Below are positions 51,811 to 63,432 of a DNA stretch of 64,000 nucleotides, in pieces. The notes under the pieces are model-generated. The model was not told where the DNA came from and did no database searches. It was given only the letters and a program-made list of their open reading frames with translations. How positions within the stretch are numbered: the stretch's first letter is position 1; every line of letters starts with the position of its first letter. The translations under genes and the position numbers were made by a program. The stretch is from contig NZ_CP031376.1 in assembly GCF_003363775.1 (NCBI RefSeq), forward strand, positions 930,001-994,000, read 5' to 3'. This DNA is from Spiroplasma alleghenense. GTDB lineage: Bacteria; Bacillota_I; Bacilli_A; Mycoplasmatales; Mycoplasmataceae.

Positions 51811-53190
51811 TTAAATACTAGTTTGTTTTAACTTCAAGTCCTTTATTTGCTCTTCTCTTAAATATTTTTTAATTTTTTTATCAAATGATTTTTTTGTATT
51901 ATTTGAAATTTTAATTTGATTTTCATTTTGAAAGTAAACATAAATATTATTATTAATTAATGTAAATTGGTTTTCCAATGATTTTTTATTACGAACTTTT
52001 AAAATAACTTTTGTTGACAATGTATTTGTCAATCTTAAAGTTAAAATAAGAATGGCTGTACAGAAAACAAATGAGAATCAAGTGTCTGAAATATAGTGAG
52101 TTCTTGCAACTACTAGTATATTTACCATTATCATTTCATTTATAAATCAAATTATAAATAATGTGTTAACTGTTATGTGACGTTTTTTATCGTCCTTAAT
52201 TAAAGTACTTGCAAATAAAACATAATATATTCCTGTATAACCTGAAATTGTATGCCCTGAGGGGAAATCTCCATTAGCCCAAGCTGCTGGTTTAACATAA
52301 TTTGGATCAAATTTCATTCATCATGTAAGTCACTTTAGATTTGTTCAATACTTTAAATTTTGATACCAATTACCATTAATTTCATATCATTTATAGTATC
52401 CATCTGCTTGAGTTCAATAACCTCCGGTATTATAACTTTCTAAAATTTGCTCTTTTAGGTCTGGGTGATCTAGTTCTAATTTTTGAGCTTCAGGTGTTAA
52501 ATCAATATCAACAGCTCAACCATTTTCATCAAGGTTAACTTTACCAATATATCTTTCAAATTCAACATTTAAATAGTAAGGTCGACCAAAAGTTTGTTTT
52601 AAAACATAGTTGATAGTAAAGTAGCAAATCATTCCAAAGAAGATTGAACTAAGAGCTATTACTCATGCGCGATTTTCTACAAGAATTTTTGACTTAGATA
52701 TTTTAAATCTCAATAAGTAAATTGAAATAATCAAAATAATCGATTCTATTACAAATATACTAATTCGACTAGCGATTTTAAAATTATTGTTTGTTAAATA
52801 CTCTACATCAATTCCTGGACCTCATCCTGTATTTTCATTTACTACCCCAACTAAACGGTCTAGATTATAGTAGAGGAAAAATGCAATTAACAATGAATAG
52901 CATCCAAAAATGGTTTTATAAAATTTTGATTTTTGGTCATGTCTTGAGTAAAAAGTTTCAATTAAAATTGCTACTGAGATTGAACATACTAAGAATAACG
53001 AGGTAAATCCCATTTCATTATAAAAAACTACTCAAAACTTGATAAAGTCTACTTGGATTCATTCTCCCATAACATCAGCAAATCACCTGTCAATATTTCC
53101 AAAAGATGTTAATAAAAAAGCAACTAAGAAAACCCCTGCTGTTGCAAGGGTTACAATAATATATCACTGTTTATAAATTGATTTAGTCAT
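51811..53190 (-). CDS. PAP2-family membrane phosphatase
   Basis: 459 residues, about six membrane segments. The three phosphatase motifs are present: KQTFGRP near 155, FPSGHTISG near 300 and ARTHYISD near 358, with the catalytic His residues. Such enzymes dephosphorylate lipid phosphates at the membrane. It is long for the family because of a roughly 100-residue Trp-rich external loop between motifs 1 and 2 and a basic cytoplasmic tail of about 75 residues. AAAGGAAAA before the ATG. The substrate cannot be undecaprenyl-linked wall precursor in a wall-less cell, so phosphatidic acid or a related lipid is likely. Confidence 0.88.
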
Positions 53191-53234
53191 ATTATATTTT
53201 CCTTTTATTTTTAAATTTATCATTTTTGATTCAA

Positions 53235-55097
53235 TTAAAGTTTAAATTTTCAAGGGGTCTTCCCTTCACCAAATTCATTAATTGTAACATCATCTCTTAT
53301 TCCTAAATTAAAGTTAATATAAGAGTCTGGACCCTGGTATTCTCAATCCGATTCTCCGGTGCTATATGAAGTTGAGAATAAATAACCTAATGGATTACCA
53401 TTTTCTAAGTATAAATAAATGTACCCAGCTTCATTTACTTTTAAATAAGACTGCTTTTCTATTAAACCAAAGCCGTTTATATAGTCTTCAAAAGAACTAA
53501 TTTTATACTGTTCTTTTTGTTTTTCCAATTTAGCTATTGTTTCTTCAACAATTGGTATAAAAATATCACGAGAATCATATGATTTACCAATCTCGATTTT
53601 ATCGTCCATTTTTTCAGCTAATTTAAATTCGTAAGTATAATCAAAATTTTCATCAGCTTTTATAGAATCTTTATCTGCAAAACCAAAAATCTCGCGTGCA
53701 AAAATTAAGTTTGCCTTAGTATATTCATCATGAAGCAATTGTGTATTTGCAAAAGTTGTATGTTGACGATGAACTATGAATTGTACAGGTAAATCAAGCA
53801 CAACACTTTCATCATTATTTGTATAATTCAATTGCAAGCTTCTAATTTGAGTTCCATATAACCCAATTGTTCTTAATTCTTCTTCATTCTCAAGGTTTTT
53901 ATTTAGGTTTATCTTTCTTTCCAAAACTGCATTTCTTAAAGAAGTTAAATCATCATAATATGCTCACATATTGAAGGCATTTATTACCTCCGAAGAAACC
54001 TTATCTTTTTTTAGATGAGCTTTTAGTCCTTTTGAAATATAAGCATTACTATATACTGAATTACGACGCGACATTTCTTTGGCGGCATCATCGATAGTTT
54101 CTCCACCACTTTTTAAAAGATCCTTGATTAGATCAATACGTTGGTAGTAATCTTTTTTTCAGCTTATTTGAGGCTTGTCATTTTTTTCAGCAAATTGTTG
54201 AGCCAAGACAACATGATCTGGGTTGACAACTTGTTGAACTCTTTCTGTTTTAAAATTGAATTTTGAATAATCAATTTGATTATCTAAATTGTTTTTAAAA
54301 ACCTTATCTTTAACTATATTTTCTAAAACTTGATTAAAATTAGATAAGGTATTAATAGTCTGACTAATTTTTTCTGAATCATAAGAATTGCTCTCAATTA
54401 TAAAAGAATTAGCATATTCTTTTGAAGCTAATGAAACTTGCAAATCATCAGCTATTTTTCAAAAACTATTTGAAGTTTCTTCATTTTCAAAAATTGTCAT
54501 TGTAGACTCAAATCAAATATCTGAAGTTTTATTTGCTTGTGTTGAATCTAAGTATTCAACTGTTGTTGTTAATGAGAAATTAAATCCTAAAATTCTTTCA
54601 CCAATACTTTCAGATTTAGTTTTCTGAACTGCACTTACTTTTTGAATTTTTATTTTTGAGGTAAAAGGATTTTTACCATTTTTTAATAAGGGACGATAAT
54701 TAACATTGCCAACAATTCTTTGGTTTGCATCTTTATTTAGCTGGTCAAGGTCTATTGTTTGATCTACAAATTTAGAAAATTGATCAAATTCTTTTGTCCC
54801 TTCTTCAAAAACAAAGGCATCTCCGTTAGCCGCTGTTCCTACATGGTCTCATAAATTATTAAAATCAAAGTCCGAAAATTCTTGACTGGCTTCTTTTTCG
54901 CTTAGGTAAAATAAATTTTCAAAGTTTTCGGCAAGATTTTGTTGAAACACCAATTCAGTTATTCCTAAAAACTTTTTCTCCAAGTCTGCAAAATCAAATT
55001 CTTTAATTTTTGAAGTTTCTTTTTGACAAGCCACAACACTTAAGGGTGCTGCAATCATTAATGTTGATGATGCTAAAATACTAAGTAGTTTTTTCAT
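53235..55097 (-). CDS. large paralogous lipoprotein, divergent group copy 1
   Basis: 620 residues. Signal and lipobox SVVACQK. It follows the plan of the tandem lipoproteins (MKKLLSI start, NVNYRPLLKNGKNPFTSK, LRTIGLYGTQIRSLQL, SYLKVNEAGYIYLY) but forms a separate subgroup with the gene at 61288: both end FG...TPWKFKL. GGGGGT before the ATG. Downstream neighbour is the PAP2 gene. Confidence 0.86.
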
Positions 55098-55202
55098 GGT
55101 AATACCCCCTATTACTATGTTATATATCTATTTTATAATCATAACAATTTTTTAGGTTTTTTACAAGCACAAAACAGTTGCGAATTCATTTTTTTATTAA
55201 AT

Positions 55203-55228
55203 AAAAAATACCGCTGATGCGATATTTA
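55203..55228 (-). terminator. msrA terminator
   Basis: Nine-pair stem AAATACCGC/GCGATATTT (one U-G in RNA), loop TGAT, U-run on the minus strand, overlapping the stop codon. Confidence 0.8.
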
Positions 55229-55708
55229 TCACTTAATATGACAGTATCCGTTAGGATTCTTTTCTAAATATTTTTGATGTCTTTCTTCTGCTAGTAAGTA
55301 AATTTCTAAAGGCTTAATTTCTGTCATAATTGGTTTTGAATTTTTTTTAGCTATTTCATCACGAGATTGCTGTAAAATAGTTCCAATTTCTTCTTCATCC
55401 TCTAAATTATAATAAATTCCAGTACGATATTGTGGTCCAAAATCATTTCCCTGGCGATTTTTTAAAGTAGGGTCAATTATTTTTCAATATTTTTGTAAAA
55501 GTTGTTCTAATGTAATTTGGTTTTCATCAAAACTGATTTGACAAGCTTCAACAAAGCCGGTATTTCCCGAACAAACTTCTTCATAAGTGACTTGTTCTTT
55601 TGTGCCGTTTGCATAGCCAACTGTTGTTTTTAAAACACCTGGTAAACTATCAAAGTAGGCTTGCACCCCTCAAAAGCAACCTCCAGCAAAAGTTATTGAT
55701 TTTTTCAT
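55226..55708 (-). CDS. msrA: peptide methionine sulfoxide reductase A
   Basis: 160 residues, normal for MsrA. It reduces methionine-S-sulfoxide in oxidised proteins. Catalytic Cys in GGCFWGVQAYFD near residue 11, GYANGTKEQVTYEEVCSGNTG, GNDFGPQYRTGIYY, and a C-terminal YCHIK with a possible recycling Cys. TGA codes for Trp including the final residue. AAGGAG before the ATG. Confidence 0.96.
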
Positions 55709-55804
55709 CAAATTCACGCTCCTTAAAATTAAAATAACAATTTATTGCTTTATTTTACTCCCAATAAATCAAAATAGTCAAAAAATAATAACTTAATTTT
55801 CATT

Positions 55805-55846
55805 AAAAAATGCCAGACCTCTGAGTTAATTCTCATTTGTTTGGCA
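55805..55846 (-). terminator. terminator of the two-permease ABC unit
   Basis: TGCCA/TGGCA outer pairs with an inner TGAG/CTCA pairing (55811-55846) and six U on the minus strand. Confidence 0.75.
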
Positions 55847-55860
55847 ATTAATAAATAATA

Positions 55861-57537
55861 TTATAATTTTAATTTTTTAGAAAATATTAAGTACGATACT
55901 TCAATCATAACTAAAGAAGTTGCTAATAAGAAGGCTTCATAACCAATTTTATTAAATAACTTATTACTTTTTGATATTTGCTTACTTTCAACTATTTCTA
56001 CACCCGGAATGGCATAGCCACTATATTCTAGATCTTCTGATTCTGCAATATTAATATATTTATGTCCATTGTCGAAAATGTATGTCGAAAATGAGGCCGT
56101 CTCATTTTTGTTATTTCTTAAAATTTGAAAGTCATTTAAAAATGGGTTAGGATTTACAATTGTTTCGTAAGTCATAGCTCATGGAAAGAAAAAGTTATAA
56201 GCGTTCACTTTTGCGATATTTAGTTTTTCATATCCTAAATCTTCTTGATATAAAGCTGCTGAAAATATTTGAGCAACAGCTTGATTCCAAACTCTCAATC
56301 CAACAGGAGTATTGATTTCCCCTTTTTTCAAGAAATCATGAAGTTTAGGTGTCAGTTGATCATTTATTGTTGGAAAAATAAATTCCATAACTTCATTATT
56401 AAAAATTTGATTAGTTGAACGACTGTTTCAAATTTGATTAATACCAAAAGTATAGACAAGCTTATTGAATTCCTTCATGTGATTTTTAGAAAATCCTAAA
56501 TCCATACCATTTATTAAATTAATAGTTTTTTCAAATTCATTTTTAGTAAATTGAAATTGCTTGTTATTAAAGGGCTGGTTCAAGTAAAACGATTCTTTAT
56601 AGTTTCTAGAAAGATTATTACTTTCACTTTCTCCAATAATTTCACTATTAACCTTAATTAATAGGGTGTCTTTAATACCCTTTGGAAAATCGCCTTCTAA
56701 ATGATTTTCATTTTCTGGTTTTTTATAAGCAATTTTTAAATCTTCAATATTATAAATTCCTGAGTTTAGAGATGTAATCATTAATTCTTGTTTAGTTAAA
56801 ATTGGTGATTCTTCTCCTAATTCAAACAAATCATTTAATAAATTTGCTTCGTTCAAAACTCGGTCTACAACTTCGTTTCCATTTTTTAGTAAATTTAATG
56901 TTTGATTTCTAATATTAGAAAATATTGCTATGTCATTTTGTAAATTCAATTGACTATCCTCATTAATAAATATACTTGCAGTCATCCCTAAAAGTGGTGA
57001 AGGAATAATTAAAACACTAATTAGTGTTGAAAGTGCAATTGCCAATTTGAATTTTCTAAAAGAAAAAATTAGCAAAAAAGTACCAACAATTATTAGATTT
57101 AAAGGAATTATCAAGAAAAACATCATTGGGAAGTTTTTTAATTCTGATGGATTTTTAATTGCTAAAATAATTATGAAAATAATCATGTAAGTCGCTATTA
57201 TAGCTACACTCACTATTAAATTACTAAATAATCGTGATCAGAATATCGCCTTATTATTTCGTCCTTTTCTAATCTCAAGGTTCATAACACCTAATTCCAT
57301 ATCGGTTAGAAAAATTTTACTTAGATTTACTAAATTAAAGACAGTCAAATTTATAGTTAAAAAAATAAAGAATAAAATAATTGCAAATACATAAGTTTGT
57401 CCCATTGTAACCAAAAGGGAGGACAATATAATTGAAAATATTAACAAAACAGAGGTGCAAACTAAAATCGGAATATTTAAAGCAGTTCTCTTAAAGGAAT
57501 ACTTGAAAATTGTTTTATCAAAAATACTATTTTTCAT
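55861..57537 (-). CDS. ABC transporter permease 1 with large external domain
   Basis: 558 residues in one frame with TGA as Trp. About six membrane segments in the first 195 residues, a cytoplasmic loop TDMELGVMNLEIRKG near 85, an external domain of about 325 residues with WNQAVAQIFSAALYQEDLG, and one C-terminal membrane segment (YEAFLLATSLVMIEVSYLIF). It overlaps the ATPase gene by 11 bases. The gene at 58981 has the same length and plan, so the two probably form a heterodimer. The large external domain suggests handling of peptides or surface proteins, as in bacteriocin export/immunity ABC systems. Confidence 0.85.
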
Positions 57538-58285
57538 TTTTTAAAATCTCTTCTAATTTACCGCTTACCAAACTTCTGCTTGGTCGGTTATAATGTTTGG
57601 CATAAATATCTGCTAGTTTTTCTTTTGTTTTATCAAATTTTTTGGATAAAATGATTTCTCCGTCTTTTATTAAAACTATCTTTGTAATTAACGTTTCCAA
57701 TTCTTCGATATTGTGGCTTGTAATTAAAATATTAATTTTTAAATCTTTGGAAAGCATTTTTAAAATCTCGTTAAACTCTAGGCGGCTTTCCACATCTAAA
57801 TTGGCAGTTGGTTCGTCTAAGATTAATATTTCTGGTTTTGTTAAAAGTACCATAACCATCAAAGCTTTCTTTTGCATTCCCGAAGATAATTGAGAAAATT
57901 TTGCATTTAATTGCTCTTGTAAATTTAGCGCTGTCATAGTTTTTTCAAATAATTTATTAAATTCATCTTTATTAACTACTTCTTTTGATAATTTGTAGTT
58001 ATAGTAACAGTAATCTCTTACTTTATAGTTTTTGGGAAAGTTGTTTTGATCTGGAAAAAATTCAATTTTTTTCAAAATGTTGTTATCAATTTTTTGATCA
58101 TTTATCAAAATTTCACCATGTTGGATTTGATATTCTTGAAATATTGATTTAATCGTGGTAGTTTTACCAGCACCATTATCACCAATGAAACCAATTATTT
58201 CACCCTCATTCAATTCAAAACTAATATTTTTTAAAATAGGTTTTTTATTTATAGACTTTTCTACGTTTTTTAGTTGTAAATTCAT
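57527..58285 (-). CDS. ABC transporter ATPase
   Basis: 252 residues. Walker A GDNGAGKTTT near 37, signature LSSGMQKKAL near 130, Walker B ILILDEPTANLD near 152, H-loop LITSHNIEEL near 188. The signature has GM in place of GQ/GE, as in many ABC-2 type exporters. Shine-Dalgarno GAAGGAT lies 18 bases after the secreted-protein gene. It should drive the two flanking permeases. Confidence 0.93.
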   Translation of the reverse strand: MNLQLKNVEKSINKKPILKNISFELNEGEIIGFIGDNGAGKTTTIKSIFQEYQIQHGEILINDQKIDNNILKKIEFFPDQNNFPKNYKVRDYCYYNYKLSKEVVNKDEFNKLFEKTMTALNLQEQLNAKFSQLSSGMQKKALMVMVLLTKPEILILDEPTANLDVESRLEFNEILKMLSKDLKINILITSHNIEELETLITKIVLIKDGEIILSKKFDKTKEKLADIYAKHYNRPSRSLVSGKLEEILKNEK

Positions 58286-58303
58286 ATTTCATCCTTCTAA
58301 AAT

Positions 58304-58870
58304 TTACCAACTTAAAAGTTCAATCGAATCAACTTTTGAAGTTGTTGTACAGGAATGAACAGATCCAGCTGTTCTAGCATATATACTTGAATTTAAGTAA
58401 AATGTTGTTATATTTTCCTTTTGATTGTAATATGCAGATAGTTTTAAACTTATTCTAGAAGTTTGGTGACCCCAGCCTGTTCATTGGTCGTTTGTGTAAA
58501 GATTATCATTCGATGTTCAAACTCTTTTATTTGATTCAGAAAGTTCTGGATTATAGTCCATGCTTAATGAATAAAAAGTCTTTGGTTTTTTATAAGTCCC
58601 TAAATTAAAGGTTCCATGTGCGATAGCATATTTGGTATTAAGGATTTCACCATTTCAATCTAAAGTTTTTGTTGAATATATAGCTTCTTTTTCATCTTTT
58701 TTAGTTTGAGTCCCGCTTTTTTTGGTTTTTACAGTATGATTAATTTTTAATTCGTTTATTGTTGAAAAATTTTCTTCTGAAAGATTAGTATTGCTTGATA
58801 TTTTTGATAAACTAAGCGATGGAGCCAAAGCAAGGCTTGCCGCCGCTAAAAATGGAAATATTTTTTTCAT
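58304..58870 (-). CDS. secreted protein encoded inside the ABC locus
   Basis: 188 residues. Signal peptide (MKKIFPFLAAASLALAPSLS) without lipobox Cys; a Lys/Thr-rich segment (about 50-65), then a Trp/Gly/Tyr-rich beta part (WTSNDNLYTNDQWTGWGHQT, about 118-137) and a single late Cys in SVHSCTTTSK. Composition and position next to an ABC ATPase and large-loop permeases recall bacteriocin loci of the lactococcin 972 type, though I see no clear sequence match. It has its own promoter. It could be the exported substrate or an accessory protein. Confidence 0.8.
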
Positions 58871-58905
58871 AGTTTAATACCTTTCTTGCAACTTAATGCA
58901 CTTTA

Positions 58906-58934
58906 ATTATATTACTTTTGGTTTCATTTGTAAA
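58906..58934 (-). promoter_or_regulatory. promoter of the secreted-protein gene
   Basis: Minus-strand TTTACA (58929-58934), 17-base spacer, perfect TATAAT (58906-58911), about 35 bases before the start. Confidence 0.65.
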
Positions 58935-58980
58935 TAATATTTAATAAAAATACAAAAAGCGGAAATTTTTACTAAAAATA

Positions 58981-60657
58981 TTATTCTGAATTTTTTTTCA
59001 AATCATTTGGTCTAATAAATGCTCAATAACCCAAATAAGAAAATAGCGCCCCAAAAGAAAATAATAAAATATAACTAGCTGTTGTTGAAAATGGACGTTT
59101 ACCAAATTTTAAATCCCCATTACTTTTATAAGTATAGTAATTGAATTCATTTATTGACATTGCCAAGTTCTTAGATATCAAACTATTTGTATCAATATTA
59201 TTATTCCCAGAAAAATAAATGGTTTCATAATATCACATAAAGGGATTTAGCAAGAAATTAGCCCTTCCATTTACTTTTAAAGACAAACTTTGATCAAAAT
59301 AACTAAGAGGTTTTAGATCTTTAATCAAACTATAATTGATCATATTAAACAAGTAAGATCCCGGAGAATAATTGCTGTATTGGATTCAAATATGATAATT
59401 ACTGAAGAAGTCATACTTAAGCGGTCTAGTATTTGATCTTGTTTCAATCACTAATTTGTTTGAATAGGGACTAAATTCTGACTGATAAATATTTCTAATT
59501 GATTTTTTTAAAGCTTTGGTTTCCTTGGCGCTAATTTCAAAACCGTTATTTTTGAGATTATCTAAATTATTGATTACCTCGTTTAATTGTTGAGATTTGT
59601 TGTAATTACTAGAACTATTTTTATAGAAATATGAATTTTTTCAATGCTTTTCCTTATTACCTTTTGATTTTATATTTACAGACTTGGTAAACTGGTAAAA
59701 CAAATTATCTTGTAGTTCCTTTTTTATAGACTCTTCATCAACTTTGATTCTTAAACTTTCTAAAGTTCAGCCAAAATTTTGTAAATAGAAATTAATACTT
59801 TCACTGAAGACTTCTTTTTCAATTAAATCACCAAAAAAAGTTAACATACCACGATCTAAAAATAATTTAATCAAGTAATCACTATCTGGAGCATCATCTT
59901 TGTAACGACCTTCTCTGGTAATATTACTTTCTAAAACAGTTTTTAAATCAGCAGCACTTTTAGAAAGTTCTGTTAAAAAATTATCATCTTGGTTTTGAGT
60001 ATTGCGCAGTGATTGTTGATATTTTAAATACGGATTATATTGGTTTTCAATTTCTTTATCCATTGATAAAAAAAATCCTCCGGGTCCCAAAATTGGAAAC
60101 AGCATAAAAAATATCATTACCATTCAACAAAAAGAAATACTCTTTTTCATAGATCTAGTTGCACTACTAATTCAGATTGTCAATCCAAAGATAATCAAAT
60201 CAAAAGTGAATAAACTAAAAACTCCAACAGCCAAATTTCTGATTATAAAGCCTTGCATTGAAACCGGAAAAACAAGAGTAAAGAAAGTAAAAATCAGAAA
60301 GACACAAAAGATAAAAGTAGAAGTAACTATTTTTAAGGGTAAAAATTTGGCAAAAAATATTGTTGAATCTTTTACACCTCTTCGATTTTCTAATCCCTGA
60401 ATGCCATTTCTAAGGTCACTAATTGATATCTTAACAATACTGTTAATATTAACAAATGAAAGTCAAAACATAGAAAACAAAATGATAACTATCATTCAAG
60501 CTTCGGTTTTCTTTAAAATATTATCAGAGTTCTTCATAGCAATAATCATCATCAAACTCAAGATTAAGAAAAAAATTGAAGTAACAACTATAAAAGCCTT
60601 ACTTTTAAGAATTCGACTTAAAGAAAATTTAAATATTACTTTAAACTTGTATTCCAT
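58981..60657 (-). CDS. ABC transporter permease 2 with large external domain
   Basis: 558 residues, the same length as permease 1. N-terminal membrane segments, a cytoplasmic loop SDLRNGIQGLENRRG near 80 that matches TDMELGVMNLEIRKG of permease 1, further segments to about 190, an external domain of about 320 residues, and a last membrane segment (YILLFSFGALFSYLGYWAF) with a basic tail. The external part shares an LNPF block with permease 1. GAGGTT before the ATG. First gene of the unit; the secreted protein, ATPase and permease 1 follow. Confidence 0.83.
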
Positions 60658-60701
60658 TAAATAACCTCATAATTTCCAAGAAATCATACTTCGTCCTAAT
60701 C

Positions 60702-60710
60702 ATTATACCA
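60702..60710 (-). promoter_or_regulatory. extended -10 promoter of permease 2
   Basis: Minus-strand TGGTATAAT: a perfect TATAAT with the TG extension, 45 bases before the start. No clear -35. Confidence 0.6.
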
Positions 60711-60743
60711 ATATAAAATTAATAATTAACTTATTTTAAGTAT

Positions 60744-60767
60744 AAAAAAAGAAACTTTAAAAGCTTC
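60744..60767 (-). terminator. terminator of the 123-residue membrane protein gene
   Basis: Eight-pair stem in GAAACTTTAAAAGCTTC (60751-60767, one G-U), very short loop, then seven U on the minus strand. Confidence 0.65.
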
Positions 60768-60786
60768 GTTTTGTCTATAATTTGAA

Positions 60787-61158
60787 CTATAGCAATTCAC
60801 TACTTTTCGAAGAACTACTTATTGGTGCTGTATCAACATCACCTAATAAAATAAATAATCCTACGATAAGTCCGAATGGTGCAGCAAAGAATAGTGCGCA
60901 AATCGCCATTGCATTATGTACTTTAGGACAACCGTTCTTTAAATCTTTTTTTAAAGTTACTTGAAGGATTATTGGCATAATTAATAATGGTATTGCACCA
61001 CCTATAACAGAAATTATTGTTAGAATACCTCATCCCGTAGCACCTGCTATCATCATTAAAAATCCCATAAATATTCCTGATAGCGTTCCTAGAGAAATTA
61101 TTACTATATTAACAATATTTCAGTTTTTAGCAATTCTGTATTTTGTATCTTTTCCCAT
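60787..61158 (-). CDS. small membrane protein, three to four membrane segments
   Basis: 123 residues. Hydrophobic segments at about 13-35, 42-68 and 84-108, a basic loop KKDLKNG near 75, and a Ser-rich cytoplasmic end. AAAGGAG is four bases before the ATG. It lies upstream of the ABC unit, separated by a hairpin and a promoter, so co-transcription is unlikely. Not recognised. Confidence 0.78.
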
Positions 61159-61265
61159 ATGGCTCCTTTCTAAATTATTATATAGTAATTATTTTTTAAA
61201 AAGATGTTTTTTTATATTAAATAAAATTAATGTCAAAATAAATATAAATTATCAGTAAAACATAA

Positions 61266-61289
61266 AAAAATTTCCCTAAGGAAATTTTT
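61266..61289 (-). terminator. terminator of divergent lipoprotein copy 2
   Basis: Perfect ten-base stem AAAAATTTCC/GGAAATTTTT, loop CTAA, overlapping the stop codon. Confidence 0.85.
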
Positions 61290-63126
61290 ATAATTTAAAT
61301 TTTCAAGGAGTTATTTGATTACCAAATTCTGTAGTTAAAATGTCATCTCTTACCCCAGCGGAAATATTAATGGATAGACTTCCTTGAAATCCTCATTCCA
61401 AATCCGAAGTACTATATGACTGAGCCAATTCTAAAGAATTAATTAAAACACCCTGTTTATTGTAAAAGAAGATATAACCTTCATCATTTATTTTGAAAGT
61501 TTCACTGGCTTTTAAGAAACTATAGCCATTAATGAAGTCCTTAAATGAACTAATTTGATAACTGTCTTTTTGAGCTTCAAGTTTATCAACAGTCTCGGCA
61601 AAGATTGGGTTAAATATTTCTCTGGTATTATAGCTTTGTCCCGCCACTAACTTATTATTAAAAGCGTTCGGAGTCTGGAATTCGAAAGTGTAATCAAAGT
61701 TGTTTTCACCAACTGAATTATCTTTTTGGTTAAAACCATAAGCTTCTCTCATAAATAACAAATTAGCACGAGTAAATTCATTGTGCAGTTCTTGAGTTGT
61801 TGAAAATGATGTTAATTGTTTATTAACAACAAATTGTTCTGGCATTTCAAACTCAATTTCAGGTCCAACTTCGGGTTGATAGACTAACTTGATTCCAGTT
61901 ATTTGAGTTCCAAAAAGACCAATTGTTCTTCTTTGCTCTTGGGTTTCATGGCCTTTATCTAATTCGATACCCTTATTTGCCAATAAAGTTCTAAAAGCTG
62001 AAGTTTGAGTTCCCCTTTTTAAATGTTCTCACAAATTATAAAGGTTAATTATTTCTGAAGATTCAGGATCTTCTTTCAAATACTGTGCTAATTCAGGATA
62101 GATTGAATTATTGTTAAAAATAGAGTTTCTTTGAGCGTGTTCAATTGCTAAATTATCAAGAGTTGATCCCCCATTTTTTAAACCAGCTTTAATTAAATTT
62201 ACTTTATCAAAGTCTTTTGATCAATTAAATGGTATATCAACCGGAGCTGTTAGGTCTGCTAAAATTGTATATTTTTCAGGATTTTCATATTTCACTTCAT
62301 CTAATTTAAATTTAAATTGTGACGATCCTAAAACATCTGCTGCGATTTGATTTTTAAAAATATCTTCAAAATTTGTTAGTTTATTTAATTGAGTTGCAGT
62401 TTCAAAAGTATTTGCTGAATTGCTTGTAAAGAAGAACTTATTGGCGATTTCATCGTTGGTTATCTTATCAGATAAATCATTTGAAATTTCTTTAACATCG
62501 TCACTAATATCAATATCTTCAAGGATTGTAATTGTTGATGAAAAAGTAGTTTCTTGTGTTGTTTCTTTTTGTTCAAGATTCAAAAAATTTATTTCTGTTG
62601 AAATTTGAAAGTCAATGGCGACGATTCTTTGGTTGGCAACTCCCGATTTATCAGTTAAAACAATTTTATCAATGTTTACTAAATTACGAATCGGAGTTTC
62701 CTTATTAATTAAAAATTTCTGATAATCTGGGTTATTTAAAACTTTATTTAAAATATCGTTTTGAATCACAGTAAAGTTTACTTGATTTTGTAAAAAATCT
62801 GATAATTTTATGAATTCTTCTGAATCTTTTTCAAAAATGTATTCTTTGGTGTTTTCGGTATTATTTTGTAATAAATTTCATAAATAATCAATGTCTAAAC
62901 CTTCAAATTTATCCTTAGCTTCTTGGGCATTTAGAATTTGCAAATCTTTAAATTGCCTTTGCATATTTTCTTTAAAAATTGATTTTAATAAATCTAAAAA
63001 TTCTTTTAATGATTGACTGTAATCTGGGGTGATTTCATCAACAATTGTTTTTTTACAAGCAACCACACTTAGCGGAGCTGACGCAACTAAAACAGAAGCG
63101 GAAAGGATACTCAATAATTTCTTCAT
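61288..63126 (-). CDS. large paralogous lipoprotein, divergent group copy 2
   Basis: 612 residues. Lipobox SVVACKK. Closest to the gene at 53235: QRRTIGLFGTQITGIKL parallels LRTIGLYGTQIRSLQL, AYGFNQKDN parallels FGFADKD, FKINDEGYIFFY parallels LKVNEAGYIYLY, and both end with TPWKFKL. It shares the overall plan with the tandem four. Weak Shine-Dalgarno. Surface protein of unknown role. Confidence 0.86.
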
Positions 63127-63220
63127 AATGGCAATTCTCTTATTTTCTAATATTGAAGCAATTTTAGGTTATTCAAAAATAAAAGCGAAGAATCTCCTTT
63201 GTTTGCTTTAATATGTTCAT

Positions 63221-63248
63221 ATTATAAGTGTTTATTTTTAAAAATCAA
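63221..63248 (-). promoter_or_regulatory. promoter of divergent lipoprotein copy 2
   Basis: Minus-strand TTGATT (63243-63248), 16-base spacer, perfect TATAAT (63221-63226), about 95 bases before the start. Confidence 0.55.
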
Positions 63249-63377
63249 TAATAAATAAAAAGTATATTAAATAAAATTTTCCCATTAACAACTTGAATTT
63301 TGATTTAATTTCCCCTTTTCTCGTACAAAATTTCATATTCTAATTATGCCCCAGTTTTAAATAAAATTAAAAACTGT

Positions 63378-63410
63378 AAAAAAACATAACCATTTAGGTT
63401 ATGTTTTTTT
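63378..63410 (-). terminator. terminator of the gene cut by the window end
   Basis: Perfect 14-base stem (63378-63391 with 63397-63410), loop ATTTA, U-run on the minus strand. Confidence 0.9.
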
Positions 63411-63432
63411 TAAATAAATATTTTAAAAATTT

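Larger units (their letters stand above)
63127..63432. other. intergenic region, AT-rich, no gene seen
   Basis: 306 bases between two minus-strand genes. It holds the promoter at 63221-63248 and the terminator at 63378-63410. No ORF with a Shine-Dalgarno, no tRNA and no repeat was found in the rest. Confidence 0.7.
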
